Origin: Candidatus Nitromaritima sp. SCGC AAA288-L16
Lineage (GTDB): Bacteria > Nitrospinota > Nitrospinia > Nitrospinales > VA-1
Length of the DNA: 64,000 nucleotides
Reading direction: 5' to 3'
Assembly: GCA_000372225.1 (NCBI GenBank)
Contig: AQTY01000003.1
Coordinates: forward strand, 1-64,000
A model generated the notes under the pieces. It was not told the DNA's origin. It saw only the letters and a list, made by a program, of their open reading frames with translations, and searched no databases. Shown piece after piece: positions 53,435 through 62,783 of this stretch; position 1 is the stretch's first letter, and each line of letters opens with the position of its first letter. The translations under genes and the position numbers were made by a program.

Positions 53435-53761
53435 CTAGATCTCGATGTAAAGGCCATCTTCCATAACGGAAACTCGATAGGTAGGGGTAACTGATGAGCG
53501 GTCAAATTTACAACTTCCTCGCCTGATATTCCATAGGCATTGATCCCTACTACAAGCAGCAAACATTCCACGAAGATCTGGCAAACGACCAAGGCTCCCT
53601 CCGCACATTCTGCATTCATCGGTCATAACATAATATTTTTCTTCAACGCAAAATATTGCCAAGACATACTTCGTCTCAGTAAATGGGTGGGTAAGATTGA
53701 TTTGTTTGCCCGACCCTTCTGAGGGAGCGTCTTTTAATTCTGATATTTTAACCTTAGACAT
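53435..53761 (-). CDS. Rieske-like protein with cysteines in place of the ligand histidines
   Basis: 108 residues, the size and strand pattern of a Rieske-type ferredoxin. The usual C-x-H...C-x2-H ligand boxes are replaced: Cys50-x2-Cys53 in CRMCGGSLG and Cys70-x4-Cys75 in CSRDQCLWNIRRG. The W-N-I-R-R-G part aligns with the normal W-x-F...G after the second box. Four cysteines could hold a ferredoxin-like [2Fe-2S] cluster or zinc. It is convergent with the first disulfide reductase. Electron transfer is the likely role if a cluster is present. Confidence 0.65.
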   Translation of the reverse strand: MSKVKISELKDAPSEGSGKQINLTHPFTETKYVLAIFCVEEKYYVMTDECRMCGGSLGRLPDLRGMFAACSRDQCLWNIRRGSCKFDRSSVTPTYRVSVMEDGLYIEI

Positions 53762-53771
53762 AAAGGGATAT

Positions 53772-54044
53772 TTAATCTTTTGGTAGGTAGGGACCGTATC
53801 GATCTCGGTAATATTTTTCCAACTCGTATCGAAACCGCCCTTTTAGGTGAGGCAACTCTTCTGCTACATGGTGATCAAACTTGACGTATTCCTCAGACTT
53901 TTCTTGAGTGTCCTTAGGGCGCTCAATATTAGAATCCAGATAAGCACCACCTAAAGGAGAACTACCAACGATAAGGCCCTGACCTTTTTGAATCCACTGC
54001 CCAAGCATAATACGTTCTTCATCTGTCCCTACTTCTGCTGGCAT
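53772..54044 (-). CDS. Hypothetical small soluble protein
   Basis: 90 residues with no signal or membrane segment. A Gly-rich LIVGSSPLGGAYLDSN segment is followed by charged helices and a Tyr-rich end (YELEKYYRDRYGPYLP). It starts just before the Rieske-like gene (10-base gap) in the same direction, so the two are probably co-expressed. Family not recognised. Confidence 0.55.
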   Translation of the reverse strand: MPAEVGTDEERIMLGQWIQKGQGLIVGSSPLGGAYLDSNIERPKDTQEKSEEYVKFDHHVAEELPHLKGRFRYELEKYYRDRYGPYLPKD

Positions 54045-54193
54045 AAAAACATATCCTAAATTATTAATGTATTAGTCAGGAGGCAGTCCCTCTTGTCGCG
54101 CGGATCGTAATAAGGTAGCATAACTCCTAATCTATAACCAGATACAGACCCGTATTTAAATAATTTTATTTTATTATTCTTGATTTTTAACAA

Positions 54194-54736
54194 GTGCAGA
54201 ACAATATGACAACAAACACAGAACCAAAAAAATCGGCTGAACAATGGTTTCAGGAAGGACTTGCTGCGAGCAAGCTTGGTGATCCGAGAACCTGTCTCGA
54301 ATCATATAAAAAGGCCATCGAAGTTAACCCAGACCATTTCTTGGCTCAATTTAATCTAGGAATACGCTATGGGAAACTCCCCATGAATATTGAAGCGGCA
54401 CGCCACTTCAGAGAAGCCCTGCGCTTGAAATCAGAATCGCCAATGGTCCACTACAGCCTTGCTGTCGTTTGTAATCTAATTGGAGAAACAGACGATGCAT
54501 TCCAACATTACAATGAGGCAATCCGTTTGAATCCAGAGTTTGCCAAAGCACACAGCAATCTCGCAATGTTATCTTATTCACTCAAGCGGGGAAAAGAAAC
54601 AATTCATCATCTACTGAAAGCAGTTGAAATGTTTGAAAAAACCGGTGATGAGTTTATGGTTAACAATGCTAAAAGTCTTCTCAAAGATTGTTTTAAGGAA
54701 TTCAACCTTACCGCTGAGGAATGTCAAACACTTTAA
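54194..54736 (+). CDS. Tetratricopeptide-repeat protein
   Basis: 180 residues with about four TPR units between residues 15 and 160 (for example AEQWFQEGLAASKLGDPRTC, then AIEVNPDHFLAQFNLG). No signal peptide, so a cytoplasmic scaffold or chaperone-like role is likely. A second possible start is the ATG at 54206. It ends 12 bases before the second disulfide reductase and is probably co-transcribed with it. Confidence 0.82.
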   Translation: MQNNMTTNTEPKKSAEQWFQEGLAASKLGDPRTCLESYKKAIEVNPDHFLAQFNLGIRYGKLPMNIEAARHFREALRLKSESPMVHYSLAVVCNLIGETDDAFQHYNEAIRLNPEFAKAHSNLAMLSYSLKRGKETIHHLLKAVEMFEKTGDEFMVNNAKSLLKDCFKEFNLTAEECQTL

Positions 54737-54748
54737 GTTTAATGACTC

Positions 54749-56116
54749 ATGGACTTCTTTGATGTAGTTGTTATCGGCGGAGGTTCCGCAGGTTACGCCG
54801 CTGCCAACGCAGCCCAATCTAAAGGAGCCAAAGTTGCCATTGTCGACAAAGGCCCGCTTGGCGGGCTTTGTATTCTTCGTGGCTGTATGCCAACCAAGAC
54901 TATCCTCCGATCGTCAGATGTTCTTGCTCTTATGCATCGAGCCAAAGAATTTGGTCTCTCAGTTTCAAACCCCTCAGCTGATCTCTCATTGATCAATGAT
55001 CGAAAAACCCGGCTGATTAATGAGTTTGCCAACTACCGCATCGAGCAATTGAATGATCCAAAATTCACACTGATTGGAGAACATGCCTCATTTCTCTCGC
55101 CACATCAGCTTAAAGTGGGCAAACGAGTATTGTCAGCAAAAAACTTTATCGTAGCTACCGGCTCTACGACGGCAGAGTTTCCAGTTCCTGGCTTGGCTGA
55201 GGTTGGTTTTCTCACCAGCGATGACGTTCTGGAATTAAGAGAAGCACCCGAATCCATGATCGTTTTAGGAGCTGGGCCCGTCGCCGTTGAGTTAGCCCAG
55301 TTTTTTTGTCGGATAGGAACGCAAACCACTCTTGTTCAACGAAGCGATTATATTCTTTCGAAAGGAGATGAGGACTTGGCGTGTCCAGTCGAAACGCGTT
55401 TTCGTGAAGAAGGGATGGAAGTCTGTACGGGGACAAAGCTATTACGAGTTGAGAAATCTAGATATGGTCGCACCGTTTTCTTTTCACACGAGGGTAAAGA
55501 AAAATCTGCAACCGCAAGTACAATTTTGCAGGCTCTCGGGAGAAAACCAAATATTGATGGACTAAATTTATCAGCAGCCTCGGTTAATGTAAATCAAGGA
55601 AGAATCGAAGTCGACCAGGAGATGAGGACAAACGTTCCTCATATCTTTGCAGTAGGTGATGTCAATGGTCTCCATGAAATTGTCCATATTGCGATAGAAC
55701 AGGGGGAAATAGCTGCGCATAACGTAACTCAAGAAGATACACGTCAATTCGACGAAAGATTAAAACTCAGCATAACCTTTACAGATCCACCTGTGGCGAG
55801 CGTCGGTCTATCAGAAAAGGAATGCCAGAAGTTAAGCATTCTTTATCTAAAGGCTACGTATCCTTTTGACGATCATGGCAAATCATTATGCCTGGGAGAA
55901 ACTCATGGTCATGTAAAAATTTTATGTTCTCCCGATAGCGGAGAAATTATTGGGGCACATGTGGTTGGCCCTGAAGCTGGAGAAATGATTCACCAGATGG
56001 TTACCCTAATGCACTTCAGAGGAACGGTGCATGACCTAGTCAAACTACCTCATTACCACCCCACCCTTTCAGAAATTTTCACTTACCCAGCAGAAGAATT
56101 GGCACAAATGCTATAA
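54749..56116 (+). CDS. FAD-dependent disulfide oxidoreductase, E3/mercuric-reductase-like (copy 2)
   Basis: 455 residues. FAD-binding GGGSAGYAAA at the N-terminus; redox pair in GGLCILRGCMPTKT (C-x4-C). The NAD(P) site is LGAGPVAVELAQFF, and the C-terminal HYHPTLSEIF has the His-x-x-x-x-Glu of dihydrolipoamide dehydrogenase. It is only distantly similar to copy 1. It converges on gcvPA and could serve as the lipoamide dehydrogenase (L-protein) for glycine cleavage, but the ILRGC variant and gene order do not prove it. Confidence 0.8.
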   Translation: MDFFDVVVIGGGSAGYAAANAAQSKGAKVAIVDKGPLGGLCILRGCMPTKTILRSSDVLALMHRAKEFGLSVSNPSADLSLINDRKTRLINEFANYRIEQLNDPKFTLIGEHASFLSPHQLKVGKRVLSAKNFIVATGSTTAEFPVPGLAEVGFLTSDDVLELREAPESMIVLGAGPVAVELAQFFCRIGTQTTLVQRSDYILSKGDEDLACPVETRFREEGMEVCTGTKLLRVEKSRYGRTVFFSHEGKEKSATASTILQALGRKPNIDGLNLSAASVNVNQGRIEVDQEMRTNVPHIFAVGDVNGLHEIVHIAIEQGEIAAHNVTQEDTRQFDERLKLSITFTDPPVASVGLSEKECQKLSILYLKATYPFDDHGKSLCLGETHGHVKILCSPDSGEIIGAHVVGPEAGEMIHQMVTLMHFRGTVHDLVKLPHYHPTLSEIFTYPAEELAQML

Positions 56117-56127
56117 CTGCCACCCAC

Positions 56128-57474
56128 CTAAACCGTTCCCAGTTTTTCGGCGAGTCGGTCTATAGCTTCAACCGTATTCAGTTCTGTAGCGCAAATCAGA
56201 AGACTATCAGCAAGTTCTTGATAATGATCACCCAGTGGAAGCCCAGCAAGAATCTTATATTCCAGTAAAGCATCTCTAATCTCAGTAGCAGATCTGGGAC
56301 ATTTTAGAACAATCTCATTAAAAGTATCCGCGCTAAAACGGATCGAGAACCCTTTCGTTTTGGATAGTTTGTTTTTAAGGTAGTCGGCTTTTCTTAAATT
56401 AAGCAAAGCCAATTCGCGTAGCCCTTGCTTGCCCATCACCGCTAGATAAATAGTAACAGCTAACATACACAATCCTTGATTGGTACAGATATTGGACGTG
56501 GCTCGTTCCCGTCGAATAAATTGCTCTCGAGTTGAAAGTGTAAGGACAAATGACCTGCGTCCTTTCCTGTCGATAGTCTCGCCAGCTAATCGCCCAGGCA
56601 TTTGCCGAACAAATTTTTCGCGAGTTGCAAAAAAACCAACATAAGGCCCACCATAGGAGACAGGCAACCCAAACGATTGAGCTTCCCCAACAACAATATC
56701 TGCGTCTCGCTCACCTGGTGGTTTTAATATACCAAGGGAAAGTGGTTCAGCCACTACAACGATTAACAAAGTACTCTGTTCTTTTAATTCCTTACTTAGT
56801 TGTTCATACTCTTCCACTATGCCGAAAAAATTCGGGCTTTGTAATACTACCGCGGAAGTTCTGTCGTTTAGGTTAGCTCTAATGAATTTAAAGTCAGTTC
56901 TACCATCTGAGTTGTATGGAACACTTATCAATTGGTGGTCTGTTCCCCTCAAATAAGTCTCTGTGGTTTGCCGGTATTCGGGATGAACCGCCGAAGCAAT
57001 CAGGTATTCTTTTTGCTGATTTATCCGGTTCGCCATAAGAATAGCCTCTGCAAGTGCGGACGCGCCATCATACATGGAAGCGTTGACTACATCCATTCCT
57101 GTCAGCATGGCAATCATTGTTTGAAATTCAAAGATAGCCTGAAGGGTACCCTGACTGATCTCAGCTTGATAGGGAGTATAGCTAGTAGAAAACTCACCTC
57201 GCTGTATAAGACTACTTACAACAGCCGGGCTATAATGCCTATATGCACCTGCACCAAGGAATGATGAAATCTCTTCCGTATTGGGGTTTCGCATTTGTAT
57301 TTGACGCAGCGCGATAATAACTTCACTTTCAGAAAGGGCTGCTGGCAGGTCAAGATGTTTGTCGCCCAACTGTAAATTGTCAGGGATACCTGCGAACAGT
57401 TGATCTACATTCTGGACACCAATAGTCTCCAGCATCTCACGAATATCTCGTTCGGTATGAGGGATGAAACGCAT
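56128..57474 (-). CDS. gcvPA: Glycine dehydrogenase (decarboxylating) subunit 1
   Basis: 448 residues, the length of the split P-protein alpha subunit. The start MRFIPHTERDIREMLE, FLGAGAYRHYSPA and GPYVGFFATREKFVRQMPGR are diagnostic. It forms the P-protein with a PLP-binding subunit 2 (gcvPB), which is not found in this window. It is the last gene of gcvT-gcvH-gcvPA on the minus strand. Confidence 0.94.
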   Translation of the reverse strand: MRFIPHTERDIREMLETIGVQNVDQLFAGIPDNLQLGDKHLDLPAALSESEVIIALRQIQMRNPNTEEISSFLGAGAYRHYSPAVVSSLIQRGEFSTSYTPYQAEISQGTLQAIFEFQTMIAMLTGMDVVNASMYDGASALAEAILMANRINQQKEYLIASAVHPEYRQTTETYLRGTDHQLISVPYNSDGRTDFKFIRANLNDRTSAVVLQSPNFFGIVEEYEQLSKELKEQSTLLIVVVAEPLSLGILKPPGERDADIVVGEAQSFGLPVSYGGPYVGFFATREKFVRQMPGRLAGETIDRKGRRSFVLTLSTREQFIRRERATSNICTNQGLCMLAVTIYLAVMGKQGLRELALLNLRKADYLKNKLSKTKGFSIRFSADTFNEIVLKCPRSATEIRDALLEYKILAGLPLGDHYQELADSLLICATELNTVEAIDRLAEKLGTV

Positions 57475-57506
57475 AATTTAGTATTATGTATACGGTAAGT
57501 AACTTA

Positions 57507-57893
57507 TCATTCCTGGTTTTTAAACTGCTCTCTGTATTGCTCCGCACTCAGTAAACTCTGTTCGGGACTAGAGTTTGAAAACTCTATTTCTATCATCCAC
57601 CCTTGACCATAGGGGTCACTGTTCACCAATTCAGGCTGGGATTCCAGATCTTTATTGACCGCCACTACCTTGCCAGTCATCGGGGCATAAATATCAGAAA
57701 CTGTTTTCACGGATTCCACCACGCCAAATGTGTTTTCTTTTGTAAGCTCTGTCCCTTCTGCTGGAAGTTCTACGAAAACAACATCGCCCAGTTGACCTTG
57801 AGCGAAATCGGTAATCCCGATAGTAGCCCGGTTATTTTTCAACCGAATCCACTCATGCTCAATCGTGTAATGAAGATCATTCGGGATTTCCAT
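57507..57893 (-). CDS. gcvH: Glycine cleavage system H protein
   Basis: 128 residues. The lipoyl Lys lies in GVVESVKTVSDIYAP near residue 65; the start HYTIEHEWIRL and the GWMIEIE segment are typical. It carries the aminomethyl arm between P, T and L proteins. It is 32 bases upstream of gcvPA and 42 bases after gcvT. Confidence 0.96.
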   Translation of the reverse strand: MEIPNDLHYTIEHEWIRLKNNRATIGITDFAQGQLGDVVFVELPAEGTELTKENTFGVVESVKTVSDIYAPMTGKVVAVNKDLESQPELVNSDPYGQGWMIEIEFSNSSPEQSLLSAEQYREQFKNQE

Positions 57894-57935
57894 GATTTCC
57901 CCTTCTAATCAATTTTAAATTATTTATAATAATGG

Positions 57936-59081
57936 TTATTGTTTTTTAACGCGACTAGGAACAAATGGCAATTCGACTACTTCGGCAGAAACCAACTGGT
58001 CCCTAATTTTTATATCCAAGTGATTACCAACATCAGAATATTCTCTTGATAGATAACACAATCCTATCCCCGTGTTCAAGGTAGGCGAAAATGTTCCACT
58101 AGCAACCTCTCCTACGGATTCACCATTTTTTAATACCTGATAATGTGCTCGAGGAACACCGCGAGTGAGCAATTTCACACCCACTAGCTTTCGCCGCGAT
58201 CCTCCTTGTTCTTTTTGTTTTAATAAAGGCCCTCTACCAAGAAATTCCCCTTTATCAAACTTAACAACCCAACCTAACCCCGCGTCTAAAGGCGTAGGAC
58301 TGTCATCAATTTCATTCCCATACAAAGGATATCCCATTTCTATACGCAAAGTGTCTCGCGCGCCAAGTCCAATAGGTTGGATCCCATATGGGCGGCCTTG
58401 TTCCATGAGTAATCGAAAAACCTCCGCAACTTTTTCAGGAGAAAGGTATAATTCAAATCCGTCTTCTCCAGTATATCCCGTTCGAGAAATAATACTCGCC
58501 ACATTATTCACCCTGCCTTTTCTAAAATTATAATAAGGCAGGTCATTCAAAGAAACATCGCATAAGGCCTGCAAAACGTTTTTTGCCTCGGGCCCTTGCA
58601 GTGCCAACTGCGATGTCTCGGAACTTATATTTTTTATATTAACATTGAAAGAAGATGCGTGTCTCGTAACCCATTCATAATCCTTAGCGGAGTTAGATGC
58701 GTTGACGCAGAGAAAATAATGGTTTTCCGAAAATCGATAAACCAGTAAGTCGTCTACCACTCCACCGGTTTCATAACACATGAGGCTATAAAGTATCGAC
58801 CCATCAAACATTTTCTCCATATTGTTCGAAAGTATGAATTGTAAAAACTTTTTAGCATCTTTCCCTTCAACTTCGATTTCTCCCATATGACTGACATCAA
58901 ATAATCCTACCTTTTCCCTCACGCAAGTATGTTCACTCATAACTCCAGAAAACTGAATGGGCATGTTCCACCCCGCAAAAGGAACCAATTTCGCCCCTAA
59001 TTCTTTGTGAAGATCTAGCAGTGGGGTTACTTTTAAATTTGTAGTAATATTTTGAACCATGGGTTTTAAATCTTCTACCAT
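57936..59081 (-). CDS. gcvT: Aminomethyltransferase (glycine cleavage T protein)
   Basis: 381 residues from the ATG at 59081, which follows GGAGGT by nine bases; a TTG six codons upstream overlaps that site. Markers are PFAGWNMPIQF, VGLFDVSHMGEI, TGYTGEDGFELY near residue 200 and LGARDTLRIEMGYPLYG. It passes the methylene group to tetrahydrofolate. First gene of the gcv unit. Confidence 0.95.
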   Translation of the reverse strand: MVEDLKPMVQNITTNLKVTPLLDLHKELGAKLVPFAGWNMPIQFSGVMSEHTCVREKVGLFDVSHMGEIEVEGKDAKKFLQFILSNNMEKMFDGSILYSLMCYETGGVVDDLLVYRFSENHYFLCVNASNSAKDYEWVTRHASSFNVNIKNISSETSQLALQGPEAKNVLQALCDVSLNDLPYYNFRKGRVNNVASIISRTGYTGEDGFELYLSPEKVAEVFRLLMEQGRPYGIQPIGLGARDTLRIEMGYPLYGNEIDDSPTPLDAGLGWVVKFDKGEFLGRGPLLKQKEQGGSRRKLVGVKLLTRGVPRAHYQVLKNGESVGEVASGTFSPTLNTGIGLCYLSREYSDVGNHLDIKIRDQLVSAEVVELPFVPSRVKKQ

Positions 59082-59250
59082 TTGCAAAAAAACCTCCAAA
59101 TAATTTCACAATAAAATCGTTTTCTATACCACTCTTTCACGAAATAGCGCAAGGGATAAAACTAAAAACTTTACTATCGTGGATGGCCAATATAACAAAA
59201 AGGTTATATAATGGTCAGCCAAACTAAAAACTCAAATTCCTGCACGCTTG

Positions 59251-60264
59251 ATGAATGATTCTACCCAATATTCAGATGAAAAATATGATGCAATCCTGTT
59301 AGCGGGAGAAGGAGAATCTAGCTACAAAGTTTACCATCAACATAAAGCCTTTCTAGAGATCAATGGTAAATGCATTATTAGTTATGTTGTTGAAGCATTA
59401 CAACAAGTCGAATCAATAAAAGATATATATATTGTAGGATCTCAAAAAAAACTAAAGCAAGCTCTCGGGAATTCAGGAGTTGACTTCTACTATCCAAAAA
59501 CTATCTATCTGATTGAACAACAAACTAATCTTTACGAAAATATTTTTCAAACTTTTTTGAAAACAATTTCATGTGAAAAGGATCCACTAACGGTTGACTT
59601 AGAGGCTTCGCAAAATAAAGACAAATCTGTTTTAATCGTCCCCTGCGACTCCCCCTTGCTCACACCTCATGAAGTAGAGTATTTTATCTCACATAGTGAT
59701 ACCAACAAGTATGATCACATTCTAGGGCTAATCCCAGAGGAATCGTTGAAACAATTTTACCCTACGGGAAGCTTGCCCGGAATCAAAATGGCTTATCTAC
59801 ACCTTAGAGAAAATAACTATAGAATCAATAATCTACATCTGGTAAAACCCTTGCGCATAGGTAATAGAGAATATGTCCAAAAAATGTACCAATATCGTTA
59901 CCAGAGGGACTTTAAAAAAATTGTGCTGTTTGGTCGCAATTTACTCGGGAAAATCAAACTTAGATACTACCGTTGTTACATTGGACTTCAATTATGTCAG
60001 TTTTTCACATCAATAGGTTGGAAGTTACCGGTGAAATACTTTAAAAAATGGACTGCAAAAAAAGATATGGAAAACTGCATATCTAGCCTCCTTAATACGA
60101 GATTCAAGGGTCTAGAGGTCCCTTATCCGGGAGCCGCTTTGGATATAGACCGGGACTCTGACTACGAAGCCATTAAAACCAGATACAATGAGTGGCATGA
60201 CTTACTCCTATCCATGAAAAAATTTCCTTCCCGCGCAAACAACAAATCCCATGTGACGGGATAA
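59251..60264 (+). CDS. NTP-transferase-domain protein (MobA/sugar nucleotidyltransferase-like)
   Basis: 337 residues from the ATG at 59251. Residues 10-175 form a nucleotidyltransferase-like fold: DAILLAGEGESSYK at the N-terminus (a weak form of LAGGxGxRxxP), FLEINGKCIISYVVEAL, and VPCDSPLLTPHEV with the metal Asp. The basic segment RNLLGKIKLRYYRCYIGLQ is membrane-like. The C-terminal YPGAALDIDRDSDYEA resembles the ending of MobA-like proteins. The loop lacks the usual Arg, so substrate choice is open. It lies 36 bases before lepA. Confidence 0.65.
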   Translation: MNDSTQYSDEKYDAILLAGEGESSYKVYHQHKAFLEINGKCIISYVVEALQQVESIKDIYIVGSQKKLKQALGNSGVDFYYPKTIYLIEQQTNLYENIFQTFLKTISCEKDPLTVDLEASQNKDKSVLIVPCDSPLLTPHEVEYFISHSDTNKYDHILGLIPEESLKQFYPTGSLPGIKMAYLHLRENNYRINNLHLVKPLRIGNREYVQKMYQYRYQRDFKKIVLFGRNLLGKIKLRYYRCYIGLQLCQFFTSIGWKLPVKYFKKWTAKKDMENCISSLLNTRFKGLEVPYPGAALDIDRDSDYEAIKTRYNEWHDLLLSMKKFPSRANNKSHVTG

Positions 60265-60300
60265 TCCGATTTTCCTTGAACACGTAAAAGAATTTAATTA

Positions 60301-62103
60301 ATGAATCAAAGTCGAATACGTAATTTCTCCATCATAGCTCATATAGACCACGGCAAATCAACCCTTGCCGACAAGCTCATACTTTCCACAGGGGGACTCC
60401 AAAAAAGGGAAATGAGGGAACAGGTTCTTGACAATATGGACCTAGAGCGTGAACGGGGAATTACTATTAAAGCGCAAACCGTTTGCCTTAAATATAAAGA
60501 CGAAAATGGTGAAATCTACACCTTCAATATGATCGATACTCCGGGGCATGTGGATTTTACCTATGAAGTATCTCGCAGTCTAGCCGCCTGTGAGGGGGTT
60601 CTACTGATAGTCGATGCAACCCAGGGAATCCAAGCTCAAACCATTGCTAATGTAAACCTCGCGACGCAAAATAATCTTGCCATTATTCCCGTTATTAACA
60701 AAATAGATCTGCCCAGTGCTGACCCTGACTCAGTTAAAGAGCAATTGGAAGATGTTTTACAAATCGAATCGGATCTAGCTGTGTTAACTAGCGCTAAAGA
60801 AGGAATTGGCATCGAAGATGTGATGAAAGCAGTAGTAAAGCTTATTCCTGCGCCTACTGGCAACAGTGAAAAACCTCTCCAAGCTCTTTTATTTGACGCT
60901 TGGTATGATTCTTACCGGGGAGTAATTGTATTGATTCGCGTTGTCGAAGGATGTTTGAAAATTGGTATGCGCATCCGCTTCATGTCCTCGGGCACAGAGT
61001 TTGATGTAGAAGAAATAGGGACCTTTACCCCCACACAAAAGCAAAGCAAATCACTACAAGCAGGGGAGGTGGGATATGTGATCGCAGCAATCAAGGAAAT
61101 GGATCAAACCAAAATTGGTGACACCATAACAGAATCAAATCGCCCTACAGAGAAACCCCTTTTAGGATACAAAGAAGCCAAGCCCATGGTGTTTAGTGGA
61201 TTATATCCTATATCAGGAGACCAGTACGAACTGTTACGTGACGCATTAAAAAAACTAAAACTAAACGACTCCTCATTCACCTACGAACCAGAGTCTTCGC
61301 AAGCATTAGGATTCGGATTCCGTTGTGGCTTTCTTGGACTTTTACATATGGAGATTATCCGTGAACGACTTGAAAGAGAATACAATGTTGATCTACTCAC
61401 CACTGCACCTAACGTAGCATGCCAAGTTTATTCTACTGACCAGTCAACCATCATGCTAGATAACCCCGCAAAGCTAAAAGAAATGCGTAGCGTGGATCAT
61501 ATGAAGGAACCTTATGTGCTGGGGACAATCATTACACCGGAACAATATATTGGGACAATAATGTCTCTTGCACGTGATCGACGTGGAATTCAAATTAAGA
61601 TGGAATACTTGAATCCTAACACCGTATTGCTACAATACGAATTGCCTTTCAGCGAAATCGTACTGGACTTTTACGATCAACTTAAATCAACTACTCAGGG
61701 ATACGCATCTTTTGATTACGAATTTATCGATTTCCGCACCTCAAAACTGGTCAAACTAGACATCCTTTTAAATGGTGAGGTGGTTGATGCCCTATCGCTA
61801 ATTATTCATACTGATAAGGCCTATTATCAAGGACGGGAACTAGCAAAAAAACTTAAAGAAAAAATTCCTCAACAAATGTTTGAGGTTGCGATACAAGCTG
61901 CGATCGGCAGCAAAATCATCGCCCGCGAATCGGTTAAAGCACTAAGGAAGAATGTGCTAGCAAAGTGCTATGGTGGGGATATCACTCGCAAGCGAAAATT
62001 ACTGGAAAAACAAAAGGCCGGGAAAAAGAAAATGAAACTAGTGGGCAGAGTGGAAGTCCCGCAAGAAGCTTTTTTAGCCGTTTTGAGGACCGATGGGAAA
62101 TAA
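60301..62103 (+). CDS. lepA: Elongation factor 4 (back-translocase)
   Basis: 600 residues. GTPase motifs: AHIDHGKST, DTPGH and NKID. EF4 has the LEP-specific C-terminal domain (AKCYGGDITRKRKLLEKQKAGKKKMK near residue 555), which identifies it over EF-G. It acts on stalled ribosomes. Its last codons contain the ATG of lepB. Confidence 0.97.
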   Translation: MNQSRIRNFSIIAHIDHGKSTLADKLILSTGGLQKREMREQVLDNMDLERERGITIKAQTVCLKYKDENGEIYTFNMIDTPGHVDFTYEVSRSLAACEGVLLIVDATQGIQAQTIANVNLATQNNLAIIPVINKIDLPSADPDSVKEQLEDVLQIESDLAVLTSAKEGIGIEDVMKAVVKLIPAPTGNSEKPLQALLFDAWYDSYRGVIVLIRVVEGCLKIGMRIRFMSSGTEFDVEEIGTFTPTQKQSKSLQAGEVGYVIAAIKEMDQTKIGDTITESNRPTEKPLLGYKEAKPMVFSGLYPISGDQYELLRDALKKLKLNDSSFTYEPESSQALGFGFRCGFLGLLHMEIIRERLEREYNVDLLTTAPNVACQVYSTDQSTIMLDNPAKLKEMRSVDHMKEPYVLGTIITPEQYIGTIMSLARDRRGIQIKMEYLNPNTVLLQYELPFSEIVLDFYDQLKSTTQGYASFDYEFIDFRTSKLVKLDILLNGEVVDALSLIIHTDKAYYQGRELAKKLKEKIPQQMFEVAIQAAIGSKIIARESVKALRKNVLAKCYGGDITRKRKLLEKQKAGKKKMKLVGRVEVPQEAFLAVLRTDGK

Positions 62104-62766
62104 CCCCCCTAACCAAAACAATTCAAGCGTTAAAAAAAAAATAAAAGTATTTTCCGGGAGTACGCGGAGGCAATTTTTATTGCCCTTTTGCTAGCATTAT
62201 TCATCCGTACTTTTATTATTCAAGCGTTCAAAATTCCTTCAGGATCTATGCAAAATACTCTCCTGATCGGCGATCACATTCTTGTATCTAAATTCACATA
62301 CGGAGTTCATATTCCAAATGTCATTCCATTTCTTAACATAAAGCTTTTTGATGACATCGTGTTATTTCAAAAAACTCCCAAGAGAGAAGATATTATTGTT
62401 TTTAAATATCCAAAAAATGAAAACAGAGACTTTATTAAACGAGTTATTGGAATACCGGGCGATCTACTAGAAGTTCGGCAACAAAAAGTTTTTATCAACG
62501 AAAAACTCATTAATGAAAAATACGCTCGGCATACTGATATACCTCAAAAAACTCGCCTTGTTCCAAGAGATGATTTTGGACCTATCGTGGTACCCCCTGG
62601 ACATTTATTCATGATGGGTGACAATAGAGAAAATAGTCAGGACAGCCGGTTCTGGGGATTTCTCGAAATAAATAAAATTAAAGGCAGGGCTCTCGTTATC
62701 TACTGGTCCTGGAATTCGGAAGACAGTTGGGTCAGATTCGATAGGTTCGGACAAATACTTCGCTAA
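62093..62766 (+). CDS. lepB: Signal peptidase I, frame shifted at an A10 run
   Basis: The catalytic frame begins before the first usable ATG. Residues from REYAEAIFIALLLALF, the normal N-terminal anchor, are in the frame of 62149-62766, which has no start codon between a stop at 62131 and a TTG at 62188. An ATG at 62093 overlaps the lepA stop, has GAGG five bases upstream and enters the run of ten As at 62132-62141 in the other frame. One more A, or slippage on the run, joins MGNNPPNQNNSSVKKK to the anchor. The Ser/Lys dyad is in PSGSMQNTL and in the DFIKRVIG block; GDNRENSQDSR is also seen. Either slippage, a sequencing error or a TTG start. Confidence 0.8.
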
Positions 62767-62783
62767 CTCCAAGCAAATTTTTT

